Under the pieces are notes generated by a model. The model worked only from the letters and a program-made list of their open reading frames with translations, had not been told where the DNA came from and ran no database searches. Positions 24,773 to 33,324 of a stretch of 34,800 bases of DNA are shown piece by piece. The stretch's first letter is position 1; each line of letters opens with the position of its first letter. Location of the stretch: the NCBI RefSeq assembly GCF_000382385.1, contig NZ_KB908341.1, forward strand, positions 1 to 34,800, read 5' to 3'. This DNA comes from Segatella maculosa DSM 19339 = JCM 15638 (GTDB lineage: Bacteria > Bacteroidota > Bacteroidia > Bacteroidales > Bacteroidaceae). The translations under genes and the position numbers were made by a program.

Positions 24773-24890
24773 TATCTTTGCATACATAGTATCTATAGGA
24801 AGCTATAGATACTATGTATAGGGGAGGATAGATAATATCTATAGAAAGCTATAGATAGTATGTATATAGAAGGATAGATAATATCTATAG
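24773..24890 (+). promoter_or_regulatory. -7 box followed by a palindrome array upstream of the HU-like gene
   Basis: TATCTTTG at 24773-24780 fits the -7 consensus. Directly after it lies a perfect 17-bp inverted repeat around GAAG (arms 24782-24798 and 24803-24819, starting ATACATAGTATCTATAG). An imperfect copy follows, and a 19-bp direct repeat GGATAGATAATATCTATAG at 24826-24844 and 24872-24890 (46-bp period). The rest of the 448-bp gap 24527-24974 contains P2 and a GC-rich stretch at about 24630-24720 in which I recognise nothing. Confidence 0.6.
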
Positions 24891-24974
24891 GAAAAGAGTA
24901 TAAGAGTGACGACAAAGGAAGACATGATATGATAAGAACGCAACAGATGGTTTAACCCTTAAATAGATAGTGAT

Positions 24975-25391
24975 ATGATTATTTTCAAAGTAGTTTCGAG
25001 AATCCTCGGCGTCGGGCCGAAGAAAGGAAAGCGGGCTTATTATGCCCAGCAGAAAGGAATGAACCGCTTTTCGGCAGCATGGATGCTGGAGCGGATGGTG
25101 ACAGAAACCTCGCTGAGCGAGGGCGATGTGATGAACGTGCTCATCACGCTGCGCAACCTCATCGCGGAGGTGGTGAAGATGGGTGGCTCGCTCGACTTGG
25201 GCGAAGTGCTCTCCCTGCGTACCCATATCCCCTCGAAGATGATGGAGAACGAGGACGACGTGACGGCCGACGTACTGAAACGCCCCTGCATCCTCGTACG
25301 CTGGAAGTCGCCCATCACCGACGCGCTGAAAAGCATTGAAGTGGAGGTGGACAACCCGAAGCGGAGAACGAAAGCAAAGACAGAGCCATAG
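24975..25391 (+). CDS. HU-related histone-like DNA-binding protein
   Basis: A 138-residue basic protein of the Bacteroidales HU-related family. The domain runs from about 10 to 125: KGKRAYYAQQKGMNRFSAAWMLERMVTETSLSEGDVMNVLITLRNLIAEVVKMGGSLDLGEVLSLRTHIPSK, i.e. the HU helices followed by the start of the beta arm region, and a Lys/Arg-rich C-terminus (NPKRRTKAKTEP). It would bind and bend DNA non-specifically. It stands between two divergent cargo blocks that share promoter architecture and has its own upstream palindrome array. It may serve the cargo, or be an insertion-time passenger. The ATG is preceded by TAGATAGTGAT without a clear Shine-Dalgarno sequence. Confidence 0.82.
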   Translation: MIIFKVVSRILGVGPKKGKRAYYAQQKGMNRFSAAWMLERMVTETSLSEGDVMNVLITLRNLIAEVVKMGGSLDLGEVLSLRTHIPSKMMENEDDVTADVLKRPCILVRWKSPITDALKSIEVEVDNPKRRTKAKTEP

Positions 25392-25478
25392 AGGAGAATT
25401 GCAAAGAGAAAGGGTGGAGAGAAACTTTTCATCCCTTCTGCTGTATGGGTGTTTTCTGAAAAATTAGCCTGAACCGCA

Positions 25479-25521
25479 GACTTTTGTGTAAAAGATGACA
25501 GCGAGATAAACCATAACTTTG
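25479..25521 (+). promoter_or_regulatory. Cargo promoter P3 (flavodoxin operon)
   Basis: GACTTTTGTGTAA (25479-25491), then -7 box TAACTTTG (25514-25521), 27 bp after GACTTTTG, the same spacing as in P1 and P2. The upstream half reads GAACCGCAGACTTTTG here instead of GAAGCCGACTTTTG. The first start codon downstream is at 25555. Confidence 0.7.
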
Positions 25522-25554
25522 CAGCATCAAACAACAATTAAAAGATTTGGAATT

Positions 25555-25635
25555 ATGAAGAAGTCATTTTTACTCATGCTGATGCTGCTGGCAACATTCT
25601 TTCTTCCCCAAGACTTCAAATCCATAAATATTTAA
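25555..25635 (+). CDS. 26-residue leader-like peptide
   Basis: MKKSFLLMLMLLATFFLPQD plus six residues looks like a bare signal or membrane peptide. It is the first start codon downstream of P3 and its stop lies 4 bp before the flavodoxin ATG, so it may couple translation to that gene. It may equally be the stump of a lost exported protein. No homologue is recognised. Confidence 0.35.
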   Translation: MKKSFLLMLMLLATFFLPQDFKSINI

Positions 25636-25639
25636 CGAC

Positions 25640-26218
25640 ATGAACAAAATGATGACTCTATTGGCAGCCTCGCTGATGCTGGCCGGCTGCAAAGGAAACG
25701 CAACAACAAGTAAAAATCAGGAGGACAAAAAGATGCAAAAGAAAGTATTAGTGGCTTATTTCTCTTATTCTGGCACTACGAAAGGCTATGCCGAAAAGAT
25801 AGCGCAATACGCCGGTGCCGACCTTTTCGAAATCGAGGCGGCACAACCCTATACGGCTGCCGACGTGGATTGGCAGGACGACCATTCGCGTGTGAACCGC
25901 GAAATGAAGACCGAACCCGACAGTAGGCCCGCCATCGCGAAGAAGGTTGACAACATCAAAGACTATGATGTGGTGTTCGTCGGATTCCCCATCTGGTGGT
26001 ACATCGCTCCGAACATCATCAACACCTTCCTCGAATCGCACGACCTGCAAGGCAAAACCCTCATTCCCTTCTTCACTTCTCACAGTAGCGGACCGGGCGA
26101 AACGGATAAGCACTTGCACAAGTCCATTAACTATGATGTAACATGGAAGCCTGCCGTTCGCGTGAACCGCTGGAACGACAAAGAGTTGAAAGCGTGGGTA
26201 GACGAGTCGTTACGGTAA
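25640..26218 (+). CDS. Flavodoxin-like lipoprotein
   Basis: A 192-residue protein with a lipoprotein signal: MNKMMTLLAASLMLAGC, lipobox LAGC with Cys17. The flavodoxin fold spans about 34-190. The FMN phosphate loop is FSYSGTTKGYAEKI (41-54, Ser44-Thr47 region). Aromatic FMN-stacking segments are FPIWWYIAP (117-125) and FFTSHSSGPG (144-153). It is the first full gene of the P3 operon. Flavodoxins of this group carry electrons or act as quinone/nitro reductases; an exported, lipid-anchored flavodoxin is unusual, because FMN has to be acquired outside the cytoplasm or before transport. Confidence 0.88.
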   Translation: MNKMMTLLAASLMLAGCKGNATTSKNQEDKKMQKKVLVAYFSYSGTTKGYAEKIAQYAGADLFEIEAAQPYTAADVDWQDDHSRVNREMKTEPDSRPAIAKKVDNIKDYDVVFVGFPIWWYIAPNIINTFLESHDLQGKTLIPFFTSHSSGPGETDKHLHKSINYDVTWKPAVRVNRWNDKELKAWVDESLR

Positions 26219-26298
26219 GTTTTACCCCCAATTATCATTAACGGTTAAACACCAATAAAAATGAAAAGATTCACAATTGATATAAAAATGAAGTAAAG

Positions 26299-27543
26299 AT
26301 GAAAAAGATAGTAGCAATAATAGCAACCATTATGTTGAGTTCAGGTGTAATGGCACAAGGACAGAACAATGGCGGCAACAGTTCCTTTCCCTTAAACAAT
26401 TTCGATCACAGCGTAACACAGCCTGCACCGGGTGGAGATGTATCCGATGGAGGACCTCAGGCTGTATCGAATATCACATCGGTTTCAGGAGTTCCGCTTG
26501 TGCGCCTCAATAACGGTGTGGCGATGCCTCGCTTCGGATTGGGCACGCAAGTACAGAGTATGGAAAGCCCCGGACAACGGCAACAGCTTAACGAGACGGT
26601 TCGTGGTATGGTTATCTCTGCCCTTCAATCGGGATATCGACATCTCGATGACGCTATTTTTTATTATAATGAGCGGGGCACAGGCTGGGGAATAAAGGAA
26701 AGCGGCATCCCACGGGAACAGATATGGCTGACCAGTAAAATCTCGGGCAACTTGGCGGATGCACAGAATGCGTTTGAGGGAATGCTCCGTCGGTTGCAAG
26801 TTGATTATATCGACCTTGTTTATATTCACCATCCAGCAGGTACGCTTCAAGATATTCTTGCTTGTTGGAGAGTGATGGAAAGAGAGTATAAAGCAGGACG
26901 AATTCGTGCGCTTGGCATCAGTAACTTTGATAACCGCATGGAAGCTTTCAACTATATCATGCAGAATGCAGAGATAAAGCCACAGATAGCACAGATAGAA
27001 TGTCACCCACTTGCACAGCGCATAGAGGCACGTCAGCTCTACGCCAATAATTATGATATGCAAGTGGAGTGCTGGTATCCATTGAATCATAATAGTGGGG
27101 ACGTCAATAACGCTACACTTCAGCGAATAGCTAACGCACATAATAAGTCGGTTTATCAGGTTATTCTCCGTTGGCATATGCAAGAGGGTTTGTGCCCTGT
27201 TCCTGGTTCAACGAATGTTGCGCACATTCGTGAGAATATCAACATCTTTGATTTTGCTCTATCGGACGCAGAGATGGCAGCTATTCGTGCGATTAATCGT
27301 GGTAATGCAGGACGCTCATTCAATTTGGCTTATGGTAACTGGACCTTTGGTAATTTCCAAGATTACACTTACAATCATACCTTTACACCTACACCTACTG
27401 CTATCGAAGGTGTTCGAAGCAATGTAGATGGACAGGATGATAAGATATATAGCTTGGATAGTAAGCAACTGACTGCTATGCAGAAGGGACTTAATATAGT
27501 ACGTTCAGGTAATGGGGCTACAAAGAAGGTACTTGTAAAGTAA
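26299..27543 (+). CDS. Exported aldo/keto reductase
   Basis: A 414-residue AKR with an N-terminal signal peptide (MKKIVAIIATIMLSSGVMAQ, Gln at +1) and a Gly/Asn-rich linker to about 60. The AKR barrel follows: PLVRLNNGVAMPRFGLGT. The catalytic tetrad is Asp117 and Tyr122 (HLDDAIFYY), Lys147 (LTSKIS) and His177 (YIHHP). GISNF and the PGSTNVAHIREN phosphate loop are present. The C-terminus (about 388-414) is the tail IYSLDSKQLTAMQKGLNIV..KKVLVK, like that of the esterase at 21581. NADPH is not available in the periplasm, so either the enzyme uses another donor or the signal is not processed. It is part of the P3 operon. A 12-codon relic (26261-26296) precedes it. Substrate unknown. Confidence 0.85.
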   Translation: MKKIVAIIATIMLSSGVMAQGQNNGGNSSFPLNNFDHSVTQPAPGGDVSDGGPQAVSNITSVSGVPLVRLNNGVAMPRFGLGTQVQSMESPGQRQQLNETVRGMVISALQSGYRHLDDAIFYYNERGTGWGIKESGIPREQIWLTSKISGNLADAQNAFEGMLRRLQVDYIDLVYIHHPAGTLQDILACWRVMEREYKAGRIRALGISNFDNRMEAFNYIMQNAEIKPQIAQIECHPLAQRIEARQLYANNYDMQVECWYPLNHNSGDVNNATLQRIANAHNKSVYQVILRWHMQEGLCPVPGSTNVAHIRENINIFDFALSDAEMAAIRAINRGNAGRSFNLAYGNWTFGNFQDYTYNHTFTPTPTAIEGVRSNVDGQDDKIYSLDSKQLTAMQKGLNIVRSGNGATKKVLVK

Positions 27544-27569
27544 TAGTTTTATAAGAAGTAAAGGCAACA

Positions 27570-29718
<2,149 letters not shown>

Positions 29719-29745
29719 AGTCAAACATAGAAAGCACTTAGAGAA

Positions 29746-30813
29746 ATGAGAACAAGACAAATTATTATCGCTGCCATGCTGGTGATGTCGGCTGGCGCAA
29801 TGGCACAACAGCCCTTGTCAATAGTCAGGCAGGGTAGCTTCTCGGTGGGTGGGAAGACGATTCTTCATGAAGGGAAGTATGATAATTCGAAGTTTATCGG
29901 CTGGGCTGAACAAGATGAAACGGGACAGAGCTGCCGGGTGGACCATGCTTTTGTTAATTATCAGGTGCCAGCTGATGCCCGTAAGTTCCCACTCATATTC
30001 GTGCATGGCTATGGCGGCTCAGGTGTTTGCTGGGAAATGACGCCTGATGGTCGTGAGGGCTTCTCTACGCTTATGCTGCGTCATGGCTATCCAACCTATG
30101 TAATGGATCTTCCTGGGCGCGGGCGGGCAGGAAGAACATCGTCCACAACAACAGTAAAACCCTTGGCTGACGAAATGTTCTGGTTTGATATTTGGCGCAT
30201 TGGTGTATGGCCTAAATATAATAAAGGTGTACAGTTCAAGACCGACTCAACCTATCTGAGCCAGTTCTTCCGCGAGATGACACCTGATCTTAGCGACCAT
30301 ACGCAGGACATTCCCGCCATCGACGCTTTGGTGGAGGAGCTCGACTCTGCCATACTCGTCACCCATTCGGCAGGTGGCTTCCCTGGTTGGATGGCTGCGA
30401 TGCAGAATCCTAAGGTAAAGGCAGTGGCTGCTTATGAGCCTGGAGTATATGTTTTCCCAGAAGGTGAAGTGCCTGCCAAGATTGACGGGTTGACTGGCGG
30501 CAGTACCGGAGTCCCTGTGCCAATGAGCCTTTTCAGGTGCTTGACGGAGATTCCCATAGTGATGTATTTCGGCGATTACATTCCGGAGAAACCCAGCAAG
30601 AATCTTGGTGATGAGAACTGGCGCGTGCGCTTGCAGATGGGACGTAAGTTTGTTGAATGTATCAATCGTCATGGTGGTAATGCCAAGTTAGTTGAGCTTC
30701 CAAAGGAGGGAATTTATGGTAACACCCACTTCTTGATGCAGGACTTGAACAATGATGTCCTCGCTGATGTTTTTGCGAGGTGGCTAAGTCAGAATCATTT
30801 AGATATTAAGTAG
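29746..30813 (+). CDS. Exported alpha/beta hydrolase (Ser nucleophile)
   Basis: A 355-residue exported protein (signal MRTRQIIIAAMLVMSAGAMA, Gln at +1). The fold is a canonical alpha/beta hydrolase: FVHGYGGSG (86-93, oxyanion hole), YVMDLPGRGRAGR and the elbow VTHSAGG with Ser208. A C-terminal GNTHFLMQD holds the likely catalytic His. The elbow has Thr instead of the first Gly of GxSxG. It starts 27 bp after the cytosolic AKR and ends 14 bp before the cupin/CMD gene, so it is in the middle of the operon. It has no close relative in the window. Confidence 0.82.
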   Translation: MRTRQIIIAAMLVMSAGAMAQQPLSIVRQGSFSVGGKTILHEGKYDNSKFIGWAEQDETGQSCRVDHAFVNYQVPADARKFPLIFVHGYGGSGVCWEMTPDGREGFSTLMLRHGYPTYVMDLPGRGRAGRTSSTTTVKPLADEMFWFDIWRIGVWPKYNKGVQFKTDSTYLSQFFREMTPDLSDHTQDIPAIDALVEELDSAILVTHSAGGFPGWMAAMQNPKVKAVAAYEPGVYVFPEGEVPAKIDGLTGGSTGVPVPMSLFRCLTEIPIVMYFGDYIPEKPSKNLGDENWRVRLQMGRKFVECINRHGGNAKLVELPKEGIYGNTHFLMQDLNNDVLADVFARWLSQNHLDIK

Positions 30814-30827
30814 TCATTGGAAAGCGT

Positions 30828-31961
30828 ATGAAAAAGAAAATAATCATAGCACTGATGACTGTTGTAACAACTACTTCAGCGATGGCACAGACTCGTGTCG
30901 AAGAGTTCCAACAACCTTATCCGGCAGGGCAGAAAAATCCCCCAACGGCTAATTTTACGGGGGATGTGTGGCTGTCTCCAGTAATAAAGGACGACAGTCT
31001 GCAACTCCCAGCTATCAATGTGACCTTTGCTCCTGGTTGTATCAACTCATGGCATTACCACACAGGCGGTCAGATTCTCGTTGCGACGGCAGGTACTGGC
31101 TACTATCAAGAGCAAGGAAAGCCTGCCCGCCGTCTACATGCCGGTGACATTGTGGAGATTGCCCCAGGGGTGGTTCACTGGCATGGCGCGACACCCGACA
31201 ACTGGTTTGCCCACGTGGCAGTCATTCCCAACAGTAAGACAAACAGGACTGTATGGCAGAATCCTGTGGGAAAAACTGCTTATCATGCAGCTGTCAAGGA
31301 GAGCGACAGCGTATCTGCCGCCAAAAGTCTCACAGCTCGTGAGCGAGCAATTATCGCACTCGGCTCATATACGGGTAAAGGCGACTTGAACGGGCTTCGC
31401 CTTGCCATTGCGCATGGCTTCGAGGCAGGAATGACACAAAACGAAATAAAGGAAGTTCTTATTCAGGCCTATGCTTATTGTGGCTTCCCACGCTCATTAC
31501 GTGCCATACAAACAATGATGGAAGTGGTCGAGGCGCGCGAGACTAAGGGGATTAACGACCCGGTAGGGCGCGAAGCAAGTGCCATCAAGGCAAAAGGCAA
31601 CAAGTATCAGCGTGGTGCCAACATCCTTGCCGAACTCACGGGCGTACCTGCAGGCAACAAGCGGGCGGGCTATACAGCCTTTGCTCCTGCGATTGATACC
31701 TTTTTGAAGGAGCATCTCTTTGCCGACATCTTCGAGCGCGACCTGCTTACTTATCGTGAACGAGAGCTTGCCACCGTGTCCATCCTCGCCGGTGTGGGCG
31801 GTGTAGAGCCTATGTTGCAAGCGCATATGGGTATCTGTCTGCATCTCGGCATAACACCCAACCAATTGGATAAGCTGATAGATATTATCGAATTCAATCT
31901 TGGCAGACAATATTCAGCCCCTGTTCGTAAAGTATACGATACTTTGACTAATAAGGGATAA
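30828..31961 (+). CDS. Exported cupin plus double carboxymuconolactone-decarboxylase protein
   Basis: A 377-residue fusion. Signal peptide MKKKIIIALMTVVTTTSAMA with Gln at +1. The cupin (about 60-130) has the metal-binding set His76, His78, Gln82 and His117/His119 in SWHYHTGGQ and VVHWHG. Two CMD/AhpD-like helical domains follow: about 165-245 (GFEAGMTQNEIKEVLIQAYAYCGFPRSL) and about 285-370 (VGGVEPMLQAHMGICLHLGITPNQL). AhpD-type CxxC is absent, so this is not a peroxidase partner of the AhpD kind. Such cupin-CMD fusions recur next to AKR and flavodoxin genes; possible roles are decarboxylation or lactone isomerisation of a small aromatic acid. It ends the P3 operon. Confidence 0.85.
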   Translation: MKKKIIIALMTVVTTTSAMAQTRVEEFQQPYPAGQKNPPTANFTGDVWLSPVIKDDSLQLPAINVTFAPGCINSWHYHTGGQILVATAGTGYYQEQGKPARRLHAGDIVEIAPGVVHWHGATPDNWFAHVAVIPNSKTNRTVWQNPVGKTAYHAAVKESDSVSAAKSLTARERAIIALGSYTGKGDLNGLRLAIAHGFEAGMTQNEIKEVLIQAYAYCGFPRSLRAIQTMMEVVEARETKGINDPVGREASAIKAKGNKYQRGANILAELTGVPAGNKRAGYTAFAPAIDTFLKEHLFADIFERDLLTYRERELATVSILAGVGGVEPMLQAHMGICLHLGITPNQLDKLIDIIEFNLGRQYSAPVRKVYDTLTNKG

Positions 31962-31985
31962 GCATCTACTTAAACATATATAACG

Positions 31986-32020
31986 GGCAGGGGTTCTTGA
32001 AAAAGAATTCCTGCCTTTAT
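31986..32020 (+). terminator. Rho-independent terminator of the P3 operon
   Basis: GGCAGGGGTTCTT (31986-31998) pairs with AAGAATTCCTGCC (32003-32015) around a GAAA tetraloop, followed by TTTAT. The stem is 13 bp with two G-T pairs and ends the cargo. Confidence 0.85.
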
Positions 32021-32043
32021 TGTCTAACAACAAAATTATTTTT

Positions 32044-32650
32044 ATGAAACGATTAGTAAACACTCCTTCTTTCGTGGCGATAGCCTCGGGAGAAGCACAA
32101 TCGGGGTATCCGCCACAATCTATTACGGATACGTTTATTGACGAGATTATCGCATTGGTAAGAAAAGAGACGAATTACGAAACCCTGTTTCGTACGTTGC
32201 GCTACACCCGTTTCCGGCTGACACGCCTGCAAGAGACGTGTCATATTGAAAACGGGATGGGGAAAAAATGTATTGGAACTGCTTTCCGTCATTGATACGG
32301 AGCTAAGGCTTTTGAAAATCCGCATGCAGGGAATTGTTTCGGCACCGAAAACCATCTCACAGTCCAAACCAGACAGGAAGTTCCTCTGGACGGGAAAGAT
32401 TACGGACTTGGTAGAACTTATTTACGGCCTTGCAGAAATGTCCTGTATCAACGAGGGCAAGGTAAGCATCAAGGAACTCTCTGCGTTCTTCTATGACTTG
32501 TTCGGTGTAGACGGCAAAGATGCCTATCGCCTCTATGCCGACATCAAAGAGCGAAAGAGTGACAGCCGTACATATTTCCTCGACCAGATGGCGAAATCCC
32601 TGAATGAGCGAATATACAAAGATGAAGAGTTACAGGCTAAACGAAGATGA
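32044..32650 (+). pseudogene. rteC: rteC-like regulator, 1-base frameshift
   Basis: Two frames together encode one RteC-type protein of about 200 residues. The first frame (from ATG 32044) gives MKRLVNTPSFVAIASGEAQS...CHIENGMGK. The second gives NVLELLSVIDTEL...KFLWTGKITDLVELIYGLAEMSCINEGKVSIKELSAFFYDLFGV...RLYADIKERKSDSRTYFLDQMAKSLNERI, the conserved C-terminal RteC region. The frames join at six A (32263-32268); five A would restore GMGKNVLELL. In CTnDOT, RteC activates the xis2c-xis2d-orf3-exc promoter. If the shift is real, that control is lost here unless another copy exists. A sequencing or assembly error in the A run is equally possible. A strong terminator follows. Confidence 0.78.
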
Positions 32651-32677
32651 GTATAAAAGGCAGACAGTGCATAAATA

Positions 32678-32718
32678 GTCCTATCGAACTCTATTTTCGA
32701 GTGTCGATAGGGCACTTT
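32678..32718 (+). terminator. Rho-independent terminator after rteC-like gene
   Basis: GTCCTATCGAACTC and CGAGTGTCGATAGGGC form a stem with one bulge, followed by ACTTTTC. It separates the rteC-like gene from the genes on the other strand. Confidence 0.78.
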
Positions 32719-32790
32719 TCATTACCGTTGAAGAGAACCGAGTTTCAGATGAAAAGTTTCTCTCAACTAAAATTGAGTTTAGTCTTCTTT

Positions 32791-33249
32791 TCATTTCTCC
32801 AATACTAACCTAATCACCTGATAAATAATCTTTATCACATTCCACAAGATAACGATGGGAGCGAGAAAAAGCCCTATCAGCCAATAGACAATCACTTTGA
32901 TAATCGTCAGGACTCCGAACTCTTCCAATGTCATGACAACTCCCGGCATGCGAAACAGAAAATTGCACAGCTGCCATCCCGCCACTAATGCCACAAGGAA
33001 ATATCCGCTCATAAAAGCATGATCGCTCATGCTATCAAACAGGAAGTCCCATTTGTATCCGAGAAAGAAAACAACGGCATAGACAACCAAAAAGATGACG
33101 GAAGTTAAAATGGACGTGAACCGTTTCTCTTTCCGACAATCTACGCATAACGTATTTGCATTGTGCCCGGCACATTCCGCGCACAATCCTTTCTGACATT
33201 TGGGACACTGCGTAACGGCAGGTCGATCAGGATGATAGGAACAATTCAT
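32791..33249 (-). CDS. Zinc-finger (B-box-like) membrane protein
   Basis: A 152-residue inner-membrane protein. The N-terminus is a small B-box-like zinc module: Cys3, His6, Cys15, Cys18, Cys23, Cys26, Cys35 and Cys38 in MNCSYHPDRPAVTQCPKCQK and the next 20 residues. Four hydrophobic segments follow, at about 45-65, 78-96, 108-126 and 128-148. Such proteins are common in Bacteroidota; their role is unknown. It is transcribed from a near-consensus promoter at 33280-33311 and reads in the same direction as the coupling-protein gene upstream of it. Confidence 0.72.
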   Translation of the reverse strand: MNCSYHPDRPAVTQCPKCQKGLCAECAGHNANTLCVDCRKEKRFTSILTSVIFLVVYAVVFFLGYKWDFLFDSMSDHAFMSGYFLVALVAGWQLCNFLFRMPGVVMTLEEFGVLTIIKVIVYWLIGLFLAPIVILWNVIKIIYQVIRLVLEK

Positions 33250-33279
33250 AGCACAATATCATTTGGTTCATTACAAGCA

Positions 33280-33311
33280 CAAATATAATGAATTTAGGTG
33301 ATTTTTGCAAA
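33280..33311 (-). promoter_or_regulatory. Consensus Bacteroides promoter of the zinc-finger gene
   Basis: Read on the minus strand: TTTG (33311-33308), 20 bp, TATATTTG (33287-33280). Both boxes and the spacing match the TTTG / TAnnTTTG consensus. The box ends 30 bp before the ATG, and lies just beyond the coupling-protein stop codon. Confidence 0.75.
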
Positions 33312-33324
33312 TCAAACCGTTGTT

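Noticed and set aside
24782..24890. CRISPR array
   Set aside because: Only two to three imperfect repeats that are internally palindromic, with no unique spacers of constant length and no cas genes.
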